DNA of 20,569 bases, taken from NCBI GenBank assembly GCA_004151065.3, contig NWUY0300004602.1, positions 11,063 to 31,631 on the forward strand, given 5' to 3'. The notes below the pieces were generated by a model. That model was not told the origin of the DNA. It saw nothing but the letters and a program-made list of their open reading frames with translations, and made no database searches. Below, in pieces: positions 1 to 9,239 of the stretch. Source of the DNA: Larix sibirica (Eukaryota; Streptophyta; Pinopsida; Pinales; Pinaceae). The translations under genes and the position numbers were made by a program. Position 1 is the first letter of the stretch; every line of letters starts with the position of its first letter.

Positions 1-677
1 TTCTTTCTTCTTAGGTAGAATAGGAAAATATGTACATAAATAAAAAAAGTTGCATGTTTAGCTTGATGCAACTCTACTTTTTGTCTTTATAGAAAACCTT
101 AAGAACAGTATAGACAACCAACAAATCCTCAATGCCCATGGAAACCATGAACATCACTAAGACAATGGACTTGGATCAATAAAAAAAATCTCCCAAAAAA
201 CTACACAAAAAACATCAAGAAATCAATAAATGTGCCCGAAAGCCAAGAAAAATGGCCAAAAAAATTATTAATCAAAATTATTTTATCCCTTTTAAATGGA
301 TGTCCACAACAAACTAAGAGAAAATCTTCAATTTTGAGAAAAACTAAGACAATGATTATGAAACAAAAGGCATGCTTGATTAAAAGGATTATTTTGAGCA
401 CGATTGAATGCTCATATTTCCTCCACAATGCATGGATTTTCCCAAAATACAACAACATTGTACTTGGATGTTCAAGAGTTGATAACATGAGATGTCCAAT
501 TTTATAATGAAAGAAAGGATCTAAATCTCATCAAATGCTCAACACAACTGCTAAGGTTCACAGTTATGAGAATGGAAAGCAAGTACTCAAAATGAGAGTA
601 AAAAATTCTATGGTTGTTAAATGCTACCATGATCTTTAAACAAAATAAGAGTTAACCTCATAAGCACTCTAATATTA
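1..677. other. AT-rich intergenic DNA, no gene recognised
   Basis: Two overlapping short open frames on opposite strands occur at 201-507, but their translations are lysine/isoleucine-rich, show no family motif and look like chance frames in AT-rich DNA. No tRNA, rRNA or transposon domain was recognised. It could be old repeat-derived DNA; that is inference only. Confidence 0.6.
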
Positions 678-1230
678 TGTTGGGAACATTTAGTACTCAA
701 CCATAGGAATGGACACCACAAAGAAATAACTCACACAAATCAAAGCTAGATATAATAGAATTTATATGGTAAAACCCTAAATGAGGGAAACATCTTGGAA
801 GGAACACAAAATATGTTTAGTACCAAAGAGGGATTACTTCTAGTTAGTGTTTAGTACAATACTCTATTATCCATCACATCATCCAAACATCTATGAAATG
901 CCCCCCACAATCTTTAAATAGAGATCATGGACCAATCAGGTGTTAAGCCACAGATTAGTTGTTATAAATACCAATAATATAAAAACCATTAGATCACCAA
1001 TGCACAATGTAAAATGGTGATTGTTCAATAACTCAATACAAAATCATTTTAAATAAATGCACTAAAAACACCTATTTATGATTAAAACATTGGACCAAAT
1101 TGATTGTTATTGATAAATACCCCAACCATCATAACATAACTATTTGACTATATTTATAATCAACATTCATCTTAAGCAATCTTCCAATATCCAAATAATT
1201 AATAAGACAAGAATGAAGTTCCTACCAACA
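678..1230. repeat. Possible solo LTR (copia-like ends), weak
   Basis: The segment begins TGTTGG (678-683) and ends CCAACA (1225-1230), a perfect 6-bp inverted terminal pair of the TG...CA type seen in many plant Ty1/copia LTRs. Its length of 553 bp suits an LTR and it has no internal coding sequence. Against this, the 5-bp flanks (673-677 and 1231-1235) do not match, so there is no target-site duplication, and no primer-binding site or polypurine tract adjoins it. Such short inverted ends can occur by chance in 0.5 kb. Confidence 0.25.
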
Positions 1231-1886
1231 ATAACTCTTAAAACCATGCTAATATTTCCATAAATTTGTTATAGTCGCTTCATTAAATCAGAAGAAAGAT
1301 TTAAACAAATTGGAAACCATAGAGATTTTTAAGCTTAATTTCTATTTTTATGTTTTTATAATTAATTGGAAACTAATTTATTTTTTCAGAATTTCAATTT
1401 ATTTTTGTATTTAAATTATATAAACTGTTTTTTGAGCAAATAAAGATTATTTTCTTCACAAAGTTAATCCCAAAATAAAATTTAATTAAAATATATTATT
1501 TATTGTCAATTATAACTTTGAATTAATTTAAGTGGTGTAATTTACTTGAATAAGAATGACATTGTTCACACTGTATATTTTACATCTTCCAAAAAAGGAT
1601 TCAATTTCAATTTCAATAATAATACAAGTTACAACTTGTTCTAAATAAAATTTGCTCAGATTGTATAATATTATACTAATTGAGATAGAGATGATCTAAT
1701 TGAAATTTCAAAAAATCCATAAATTTTCTTAATGGCCATAGAACTTATTTTACTTTTTAAATTTAATTTTGTTATTTACAAGGCTCGATATAACTAACAA
1801 GTCACAAAATGTAAACGTTACAAGGTGATACGGTTTGGCCACTTCTATTCAAGTTATTTAAAAAAAAAAGACAACTTAGATAAAGT
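1231..1886. other. AT-rich intergenic DNA
   Basis: Very AT-rich, with A and T runs, including a long A run at about 1860-1869 just before the LINE insertion site. No open frame of note, RNA gene or repeat boundary was recognised. Confidence 0.6.
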
Positions 1887-1900
1887 AGGTTAAGAAATAC
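1887..1900 (+). repeat. Target-site duplication, left copy (LINE)
   Basis: The 14 bases aggttaagaaatac occur here and again, without mismatch, at 5930-5943, directly flanking a segment with LINE coding remnants and a 3' A run. That is the footprint of target-primed reverse transcription. The first A is ambiguous because on the right it merges with the A tail, so the duplication is 13 or 14 bp. Confidence 0.9.
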
Positions 1901-1908
1901 AATTGTGA

Positions 1909-2355
1909 AAATCTCTTAAGGGGGGTGATTGTAATTTCATTTTGTCATTTGCTGAGACATGGGGCATATATGCCCATATGGATCCATTAAGTTCTCATTT
2001 TCATGATTTTTTTGCTGAGCTTGGGATGGTCGATATACAGCCGGTGCCTTTAGGGCTTACCTTGAGCAATGGTAGGCTTGCTGATCACAAGATATCCAAA
2101 AGGTTTGATCGATTCTTTCTTGCCGAGAATTTGTCTCAGAAATGGAAAAATTATCGATCCTGGATTGTACTATCTACAATCTCTGATCATTGTACAATAC
2201 TAATGGAGGTGGATCTAGGGGTGGCAAAAACACCTTACCCATTTAAATTCAACCACTCTTTATTACAGATTGAGGAATTCTACGACTTAGTACGTTATGA
2301 ATGGAATAATGCTGAGATTGTTGGGTTATCATCGGCTCCTCAGCGTTTAATATAG
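1909..2355 (+). pseudogene. LINE endonuclease domain, C-terminal part
   Basis: C-terminal half of an exonuclease/endonuclease/phosphatase-type domain, which nicks the genomic target in LINE retrotransposition. It opens with GGDCN (1921-1935), a variant of the usual GGDFN with Cys for Phe. It continues with a KRFDRFF segment typical of plant L1 and a conserved SDH motif (2182-2190) carrying the Asp-His active-site pair. The N-terminal half with the metal-binding Asn and Glu is missing through 5' truncation. The first residue at 1942 is coded by TTG, and the homology clearly starts earlier than that codon. It ends at an in-frame TAG. Confidence 0.85.
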
Positions 2356-2835
2356 AAATTGTGGCATTTAAAAAAGGTGGTTAAGAAGTGGGATCAGGAA
2401 CGGAAGAAGTCTGATTCCGGGGAGATTACTAGCATTGAATCACAGATAAATACACTAAACTATACACACAGGGGTGGTCCTCTGCCTGATGGGGCTAACA
2501 AACTTTTGATGGAGCTGGAAAGCAGATGATTGGTGCTCCAAAACCTTGCTGAGGCATCCTGGAGGTTGAAAAGTAGAGTTGTTTGGATCAACTTAGGTGA
2601 TAAGAACACAAATTTTTTCCAGAGATTTGCAAACAACTGCCGTATCAGCAACACCATTTGGAACTTGGTGGATAGTTCTAGGGAACCTATCTTGGCACTT
2701 GAGGATCTTCAAAAGGAATCCACTGCACACTTCAAAGAATATTATAAGGACCCAGGTACCACTTCTATTAGGGAATAGATTGGGATTATAAAAGAATACC
2801 CTCGCTTATTTTCAGAACATGAGGGTAATGATATA

Positions 2836-3921
2836 ATGAGGCCTGTATCCCTAGTGGAGATTCAAGCAGTTCTTAAGGGTTTTGCAAAAGATAAAAGTCC
2901 GGGCCCAGATTGTTGGACCGCGGAAATTTTCCTGGAATTTTTTGACTTGATGGGTCTCGATATTCTTGAAATGGTGGAGGAAACACAAGTACTGGGGATT
3001 GTGGATAGGGCTATTAATTCCACCTTTTTGACCCTCATTCCCAAGTCCTCCAATGCCTCTACATTTATGGATTTTCGGCCTATTTCCCTATGCAACCTGG
3101 TATATAAAATCATATCCAAAACCATTGCTTGCAGGTTAAAACCGGTATTATCTAGGGGACTTTCATTGGAGCAGTATGGGTTTCTGGAGGATCGTCAGAT
3201 TTTGGACGCGGTTGGGGTGGCTCAGGAGGCTATGCATAGCATGAAGTCAAAAAAATTACAGGGTCTTATTATGCAGCTCCATCTCACACGTGCCTATGAT
3301 AATGTGAACTGGTCCTTCCTCCGATTAGCACTAGTTTAGATTGGTATTCCATGGGATGTTATTCGATGGATTATGGCCTGCATATCGTCAATGAACTATT
3401 ATGTATTGATAAATGGAAGTCCTACGGATTTCATTCATTGTTCTAGGGGCCTGAGGCAGGGTTGCCCTCTTTCTCCACTCCTATTTTTTATCATGATTTA
3501 GGGGCTCAACAGGATGATACACAAAGCAAAAGATGATTTGTTATTTTCTGGTATCCAGGTATCTCCCCATTACTCCATTACACATTCATTTTTTGTAGAT
3601 GATGTTATGATATTTGGAATGACTGATGCTCTTGAATGGAGACAGATTTGGGGTGTATTTCTCCTATTTTGTAAATCTTCAGGTATGCTGATAAATGAAA
3701 AGAAATCCAAGTTACTGAAACTCAATCTAGTGGATTTCATTTTACTTGAAATCACATCTGTCGTTCCGCTCCTTGTTGTTGATATGAATGATGGAACCTA
3801 TTATCTTGGTTTTTTCTTAAAACCAAATGGTTATAGAGTGGAGGATTGGCGATGGCTGGTAAAAAAATTTGAAATTCGCATAATGCATTGGAAATGGCAA
3901 TGGCTCTCTAGTGGAGGATGA
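2836..3921 (+). pseudogene. LINE reverse transcriptase domain (inactive)
   Basis: Non-LTR reverse transcriptase (RVT_1 family). Recognisable in order are the N-terminal DKSPGPD motif, LIPK and FRPISLCN, a motif A region reading LHLTRAYDNVNW, the [14 protein letters not shown] motif, and the catalytic FVDD box at 3592-3603. Motif A normally reads L-D-L-x-K-A-Y-D. Here the catalytic Asp is His (codon 3280-3282), so this copy would be inactive even without its stops at 3337, 3499 and 3919. A divergent linker to the endonuclease lies at 2356-2835 with two more stops. The RT-to-zinc-finger stretch follows, including the SxGGxxVLAKSV segment at the 3919 stop. Confidence 0.92.
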
Positions 3922-4825
3922 ATGGTACTTGCAAAATCTGTCTTCCAGAATATGGGCGTATATTGGTTTTCACTTAGTAAAATCCCAAAATCTATCCTTT
4001 CCATGATCCGCAAAATAATTCACCAATTTGTTTGGTCTGGCAATGGCCATCAGAAACTACACTTGGTTGAATGGAGTAAGTTAGCGAGACCATATGCCCA
4101 GGGAGGATGGGCCTTAAAGAATATATATCTCTTCTCTACTACACTACGGGCAAGAGGTATGTGGCGGGCATTATTAGTGGAATGTACTAGGGGTAATATT
4201 CTTAAAGATAAATATATGGGGAAATTATCTACGGTTAACTAGATCAGATTTGGCCGAAAATCCACGAAGGGTGTATCAAATATTTGGGGGGGTCTACTGA
4301 TGCATTTCATGTGGTTTCCAAATGGCTGGCATGGTATCTGGGAGATGGCCGCAACATCCTGATTGGGGCCGACCCTATTATTGCTGGGCGTATTAAATAT
4401 ATGCTATCTCCATTCTTATTGTAGCATCTCAACTGCCGAGGCTTTTTTTGTTCAACCATATTCTTATCAACTGCAGGGAGTCGTCCTTTAACTCCTGGAT
4501 CACCGCCAAACAATTGGGGCTATCAGGTACTCTGGCTACAGAATGGGAATATTACATACTAGGCCTTTATCATGCAAACATTCGAATTGGGCAAGAAACC
4601 GATCAGTTATTATGGTCATGGAACTCTGTGGATGGATCAATTTCTGCAAAACTGGCATATATAGCCCTTAGTATACAATCGTCGTGGCCTGTTAGATGGT
4701 GGCATGTTCCTGTGTGGCGTTGGTGCATCCCACCACGTGTCCGTTATTTCATTTGGCTTTTATTGGAGGACAAAATCCTGATATGGTCCATTCTGTAGAA
4801 AAGAGGTTTCAGTGGTCCTAGCGTT

Positions 4826-4879
4826 TGCTCCCTTTGTTCTCATGAACCCGAATCATTATTGCATTTTTTTGTAAATTGC
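4826..4879 (+). pseudogene. zf-RVT zinc-binding segment of the LINE ORF2
   Basis: The frame reads CSLC, then HEPESLLHFFVNC, giving Cys-x2-Cys, a conserved Glu, His and a final Cys (codons at 4826, 4835, 4862 and 4877). This is the pattern of the zf-RVT family found between the reverse transcriptase and RNase H in plant L1-type ORF2 proteins. It is intact here, although the frame is closed by a TAG 30 bp upstream (4796-4798). Confidence 0.85.
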
Positions 4880-5194
4880 CCATTTACTATGCAAGTGTGT
4901 AAGATACTGGGCTATCCCTTTGCCGAGATAAAATTTGACTGCGAATTATCAATCCAGTCATCGTTTTACTGTATTTTCAATCAAAACAAGAAACTTGTTC
5001 CACTGGCTTGTTTATTGGTCTGGACCATTTGGAAAACACGGAACTGGGCTATATTTGAAAATAAATTTACAGAGGTTTGTAAAGTAGCCCGAGATGTCTA
5101 TCTGCTATCATTGGATTATGGATGCTCTTTGAACTTGCCCTCGAAGACCACTGCTCGTTTCCCTTTATCTCCTAATCTTCTCCGCAGTGGCAAC

Positions 5195-5656
5195 AAGGCT
5201 CGTTTTGATGGTGCTGCCCTGAGATCTTATGGACAATGTGGCGCTGGGGGATTTATTGAGTTATATAATGGGGATATGATTAAACTGTGGTTTCATGGAG
5301 GGGCTGGAACCAATACGAAAGGGGAACTGATTGCTCTATGGCTTGTCTTATTTTTTTCTACAAAGGTCAATATTCATCTACAACAGATTGCAGGTGATTC
5401 TATGGTCATTGTAAGTTGGGAAAACTGTTGTGCGACCATCAGAGCGTTGGCACTCTCGTCTTGGCTGGATCAAACTCTATCTCTATTTCGTATTTGCCCG
5501 CAAAATTCCATAGTCCATATTTACCGAGAACATAACACCATGGCTGATTCACTTTCCCATCGTGGACTTGAGGCGACTGTTGGCCATATTTTCTATGAAA
5601 TCTTGGAGGGTAACCTCCCTCCATCCAGTGGCTTTTGGAGCATTTTTGCTGTTTAG
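5195..5656 (+). pseudogene. LINE C-terminal RNase H domain (RVT_3 type)
   Basis: RNase H removes RNA from RNA-DNA hybrids. The domain shows the four expected acidic residues in order: Asp in RFDGAA (5207-5209), Glu in KGELIAL (5324-5326), Asp in AGDSMVI (5396-5398) and Asp in HNTMADSLSH (5546-5548). The surrounding pattern is that of the RVT_3/archaeal-like RNase H carried by a known group of plant L1 elements. The frame is open from 4799 to 5656, so this is the best preserved part of the LINE. It has no usable start of its own and is not expected to be translated. Confidence 0.88.
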
Positions 5657-5929
5657 ATTATCTGTTTTGAATTTTGTGCGGCTATGTATTTGTAGATTAG
5701 TTTTCTCCTTTCTCTGTCATCAGTTTTCTGCGAGTTTTTGGTTTTTTCTTATTTCAAACTATTTGGGGGATTGGTATATCCCAGATCTACTTTTTATTGG
5801 GATGGTTAGTGTCTTGGATGATCCTAATTTGGTATGGGTCTTGGTCATTATTTACCATCACTAGATGCTTGGATGCCACAGTGTACTTCTTATGCTTTTA
5901 ATAAAGTATAGTGTTTTCATATGAAAAAA
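5657..5929 (+). other. LINE 3' untranslated region and A tail
   Basis: T-rich non-coding stretch between the ORF2 terminator and the right target-site duplication. It contains AATAAA at 5900-5905 and ends in a run of seven A (5924-5930), the remnant of the poly(A) tail copied at insertion. A 100-residue open frame starting at 5562 overlaps it but resembles no protein. Confidence 0.8.
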
Positions 5930-5943
5930 AGGTTAAGAAATAC
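5930..5943 (+). repeat. Target-site duplication, right copy (LINE)
   Basis: Exact copy of 1887-1900, placed directly after the LINE A run. Together the two copies define the insertion. Confidence 0.9.
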
Positions 5944-6342
5944 TTTAATAAGCAGTACATTAAGTTTTAATTAAATATTTTAATAAATAAAAAAAAAAAA
6001 TGAAAATTGACGTAAACTTCCATTGTCATGTGGACTGGCAACGAAGTTACCCAAATGACACGTTTCCCAGCACGAATTTTGGAAGAGTCGGTGAAGCAGC
6101 CCTAAGAACGAGAATTTACCGTTATAAGGCTCTTATTCTGCACAGAAATCTCAAGTATCGGCGGCCATTAAAGCTTTCTAGTATAAGAAAGGATAAAAGA
6201 GTCCAAGAAACTCGCAAAGAAACGGTATTTGTTCCTGTTTTTGCTATCAGCAGCATCTCCAATGTCATCATCGGTGCAATTTTGATCAAATGCGTCCATA
6301 TTAAAGAAAAGGCAGATTCGCAGCAATCAGAGAAAAGAATTT
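5944..6342 (+). promoter_or_regulatory. Putative promoter and 5' leader of the OFP gene
   Basis: All that remains between the LINE and the OFP start codon is about 400 bp. It holds an AT-rich TATA-like tract (about 5974-5990), an A run (5989-6000), a TGACGT bZIP/as-1-like core at 6008-6013 (overlapping a TTGAC W-box core), and an ACACGT core at 6058-6063. From about 6030 the base composition rises toward that of the coding region, which fits a transcribed leader. An in-frame TGA at 6283 closes the OFP frame upstream. A 152-codon open frame from an ATG at 6000 overlaps the OFP start in another frame; I treat it as chance. Promoter elements are motif matches only. Confidence 0.35.
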
Positions 6343-7038
6343 ATGACCAGGGCACGGAGCTCGTCTTCAAAAATATCAGCCCGGGTATTGAACGCTGTAC
6401 CTTCCTTATGGTTTTCTTTGACCCGGCTCCTTACTTGCTCAAATACATCGGATCTTAAGAGCTTGCGGCGCGATTCTCGTGCCGTAGATGAACAATCCGC
6501 CTCTGTCAGCGAGCAGTTACGTAGCAATGGAGGAAAAAGCTTCAAGAAAAGGCGGTCGATATCTATTTTAGGCCGGCCATGCCAATCGGCTGGCGTACTG
6601 CCGAATTCTAAGGCTCGCTCTAAAATCAAGAAAGCCGAACTTTCAAATATGGAAGCTGTTGCAATTGACGGCGAAATACAACGAAATACTCCGGTGACGT
6701 CCGGATCGTCTCTGAAGGAATCGATCTCTGCCATGGAATTCGACAGACCGGAAATCGTAGGCATGCTTAATGTCGGGAGATCGGAGCCGGTTTCGCCTGT
6801 CGAGAATGCGTGCAAGCAGTTTCGAAACTATGTCATAGAGATGGTTGTGGAGGACAAGGATGTGAGAGATCTTATGGATGTGGAAGAATTGCTGTATTGT
6901 TTCCAGAATGTCAGTTGTCCCGTTTACAGGGATTTGCTGAGCCAGTATTTTGCGGAGATTTGCAGTGAGATCTTCTCGGCTTCTGCTTATTCGTCCTCGA
7001 GCGATTATGCAGAGCTCAGCGGTTCTTCGGTTTTTTAA
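6343..7038 (+). CDS. OVATE family protein (OFP), putative transcriptional repressor
   Basis: A 231-residue, intronless protein with a C-terminal OVATE domain (DUF623) at about residues 155-211. The domain reads FRNYVIEMVVEDKDV, then MDVEELLYCFQNV, a YRDLLSQYF segment and AEICSEIF, the usual pattern of the plant-specific OFPs. Known family members act in the nucleus, repress transcription and bind TALE homeodomain proteins, affecting organ shape and cell elongation; that role is inferred here. The N-terminus has VPSLWFSL (residues 19-26), similar to N-terminal segments of other OFPs. Basic stretches KSFKKRR (65-71) and KARSKIKK (90-97) could be nuclear localisation signals. The tail is Ser-rich. 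ATG 6343 is the first after an in-frame TGA at 6283, and the length is normal for small OFPs. GC and CpG content is visibly higher than in the flanks. The LINE lies upstream and the gypsy fragment downstream. Confidence 0.9.
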   Translation: MTRARSSSSKISARVLNAVPSLWFSLTRLLTCSNTSDLKSLRRDSRAVDEQSASVSEQLRSNGGKSFKKRRSISILGRPCQSAGVLPNSKARSKIKKAELSNMEAVAIDGEIQRNTPVTSGSSLKESISAMEFDRPEIVGMLNVGRSEPVSPVENACKQFRNYVIEMVVEDKDVRDLMDVEELLYCFQNVSCPVYRDLLSQYFAEICSEIFSASAYSSSSDYAELSGSSVF

Positions 7039-8642
7039 GGTAAAAATTTACAGTTTTTGTTAGCTTTGTTGTTCTTCTATTTGTTTTATCGGAATTGGAT
7101 GATGCAATTTCCTTGAAATTTGTTGTTATCTTTGTCAAAATTGCATATGATCAGAATCAATAATTGCGAAATCTTTTACTACATCTGAACTCTTTCTAGG
7201 TCATATTGCTATCCTTCACCACAACTCCAAAGGTTCTCGGCCGAATGTACCCTTTTGTTTTGTTATCTGCTACAGCGTAGGAATCGAACTCCAAATCTTT
7301 CCAGAGGAAAAATCCTATACCAATTTTCGTCGAGAGGTAAGTAAAAAGCTGTAGAGGCAAAGGCAAAAAGGACCTGTGTTTTTCTGGAATGATTTGGTAT
7401 ATGAATCCATGTATGATGTACGAATCTTCACAAAAGAAAATCAAAAGACAGAAGAACCTGAGAGCAAAGTTACAAAATAATGTTGTGATTATTGTCATTT
7501 CATGAAGGGATAAATTCTTATTTTTAACACATTGTGGCAGCGTTTTTATATGGGTAAAATAATTAACGTGATATTAATAATATATTTATATATTTTATAT
7601 ACAGATGGATATAGATATATTTTGATATATTTTAAGATAAATTTATTTTGGTTTTAGTTTTTTTTATTGTGTGTAAAATTTTAAATTAAGGTATATGATG
7701 TTACTTTATAACATCTTCTTCATAGTGGGTTGTAAAGTATTTAGTTACTTTAAATGTTTCAATATCTTCTTTTATGTTTGATTCATATTCTTCTTCAAAC
7801 AAAGGATTGTTTTTGAGTAAAAACTAGTTCATAATTCTTAGTTGCCTCTTAATTGTTTATTGATCTTAACTTAATATAAGAATTGTGATTGGCTTTGTAG
7901 TATATCTATCTTTGTCTACATGACATGCAAATACTTAAGAACATTTTAGCAAAGTTTCTATGTGGATTGTGATTAAAGTACTTTCAGTTATATTGATCTC
8001 AACGTTCTTAACAAAGAATCCATAAATGTGATTCTAGCCATTACTTATGTAATACTAGCTTGCTTATTTTATCTCTTTCTTACAGTTCACTCACTTGTGA
8101 ACAATCTTAGGGTGTTAAGTACTACCAAAAATCCACCTTGGTGTTTTCTTCCTCTTGGATGTGATTATAATGAGTTGTCCATCTCAATTGAAGGCCTCCT
8201 TTTTCAATTCAACGTAGGTCTTTGTTTACAAAAAATTCCCAATTCAACCACTCTCTTATCAATTTTGACTCAAAAAGCTATTGAACCAAAGATAAATTTT
8301 GGCATAGATCAATTGAAGAAAATTTTACATGGACCATAAATGATTATCACCATTGAATTTTTGGCAATTTCCCATCTTCATGTTGTGTCATGTTGCTTGC
8401 TATATTTCCTAGCTCTTAGCTCTCTTATTACATGAGATTAATGCCTTGATTTGTGTGTTATGTTGCTCTATGTGTTTATTATGGAATGACCGCGTGCAAT
8501 TGTAACTTTAAGTGCCAAAACTAGCCACAAAAGAGCCATCAAGCAATAAAAAAAGCATCAACTATTGCACACAAGCACAAATGTTTATTGGACCCCCTTT
8601 TTCTGATTTTAAGAGAAGTAAAAAACAAGGAATAAAAAAATA
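7039..8642. other. OFP 3' flank, non-coding
   Basis: AT-rich DNA between the OFP stop codon and the gypsy fragment. The first few hundred bases probably hold the OFP 3' UTR; no strong polyadenylation signal stood out. Open frames at 7196-7498 (-) and 8028-8339 (+) have no recognisable domain. The second loses its last part through a single-base difference in the other copy (about 8294-8296 versus 13951-13952), which argues against it being a gene. About 8350-8640 shows no gypsy coding homology and may be host DNA or a further decayed repeat. Confidence 0.6.
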
Positions 8643-9181
8643 AGTTTAGCAAGGATTCCTTCTTAGAAACCTTTAACTATGACTTTATCAGTTTCCTTTC
8701 TAGTGGGAATCACCTCTACCCACTTGGTGAAGACATCAGTGGCTGTTAATATCCATTTATGTTTCCCAATAGAAGGAGGGTTAATCTCACCTATGAAATC
8801 TAACCCCTATTGCTGAAATGGGGCATTTATTGCAAATGGATTTAAAGGCAAAGATTGAAGCTTTTGTTCACCAACAAATTTTTGACATTACATACAAGAT
8901 TTAACTTGGGCATATACATGTGAGAACAAGGTATGCCAATAATAGCCTACTATCAAGATCTTGAAGGTTGTAGCTTTCCAATATTTATGACCCCCACATG
9001 CACCTTCATGCAATTCTGCATTGACCCAATCAGTTTTAGACTTATCCAAACACCTAAGAAGCATCCCTCTTGGATCTCTCCAATACAACACTTGGTCAAC
9101 CAAACAATACTTCGTAGTTTTAATCTTGAATGATCTATATTCTCTTTTATTTAAATTAGGGGGACATTGTAAATACAACAA
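8643..9181 (-). pseudogene. Gypsy integrase, N-terminal part, copy 1
   Basis: Integrase inserts element cDNA into the chromosome. The open part (9181-8888) carries the His-His-Cys-Cys zinc-binding region: His in ELHEGACGGH, a second His in GGH, then YYWHTLF and Cys-Met-stop-Cys, in which the stop takes the place of a residue in the CxxC pair. Beyond it the same frame, with stops, gives the core segments GLDFIGEI (first catalytic Asp, preceded by a TAG where Trp is usual) and ATDVFTKWVEVIPT. Homology ends before the DNG and Glu motifs, so two of the three catalytic acids are missing. Confidence 0.8.
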
Positions 9182-9239
9182 CTATGTCACCATACCAAGG
9201 ACACTCAACATATATGTCATAAATTTGCTTCTTATTTTG

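Larger units (their letters stand above)
1909..5656 (+). pseudogene. LINE ORF2 remnant (EN C-term, RT, zf-RVT, RNase H)
   Basis: The second ORF of a plant L1 element encodes the endonuclease/reverse transcriptase that copies element RNA into nicked chromosomal DNA. Here it reads in one frame from 1909 to about 4286, broken only by stops at 2353, 2527, 2776, 3337, 3499, 3919 and 4240. Homology then moves to a second frame at a run of seven G (4286-4292), with a stop at 4422. At a run of seven T (4443-4449) it moves to a third frame, with a stop at 4796, and ends at TAG 5654-5656, probably the original terminator. Both shifts fit one-base deletions in homopolymers. All nine premature stops are TAG (seven) or TGA (two). 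Order and spacing of domains match plant L1 ORF2 proteins. No functional product is possible. Confidence 0.93.
1901..5929 (+). mobile_element. 5'-truncated L1-type LINE retrotransposon
   Basis: A non-LTR retrotransposon copy bounded by a perfect 13-14 bp direct repeat. The insert starts inside the endonuclease domain just before a GGDFN-like motif. It then carries, in order, the endonuclease C-terminus, reverse transcriptase, a zf-RVT zinc finger, an RNase H domain, a 3' UTR with AATAAA (5900-5905) and a short A run (5924-5930). ORF1 and the endonuclease N-terminus are absent, as expected from 5' truncation during target-primed reverse transcription. It lies in the same orientation as the OFP gene, about 400 bp upstream of its ATG. 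It cannot be autonomous. Confidence 0.93.

Noticed and set aside
201-507. Overlapping open frames near the left edge
   Set aside because: Lys/Ile-rich chance frames on opposite strands in AT-rich DNA, no motif.
6000-6458. 152-codon open frame starting in the OFP leader and overlapping its start
   Set aside because: No recognisable domain, different frame from OFP, and starts in an A run that is probably promoter. A regulatory upstream frame is possible but unsupported.
6327-6815. 162-codon open frame antisense to OFP (and its copy at 11984-12472)
   Set aside because: The plus strand carries a clear OVATE domain; the antisense frame has no family similarity and is open only through codon composition.
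7036-7045. GGTAAAA right after the OFP stop, like a splice donor
   Set aside because: The stop TAA precedes it, so the reading frame is complete; no convincing acceptor and no need for an intron.
7196-7498. 100-codon minus-strand frame downstream of OFP (copy at 12853-13155)
   Set aside because: Lies in probable 3' UTR or flank, low-complexity aromatic-rich translation, no domain.
8028-8339. 103-codon plus-strand frame with a hydrophobic start (copy at 13685-13963)
   Set aside because: No family match, and the other copy is shortened by a one-base difference; not conserved as protein.
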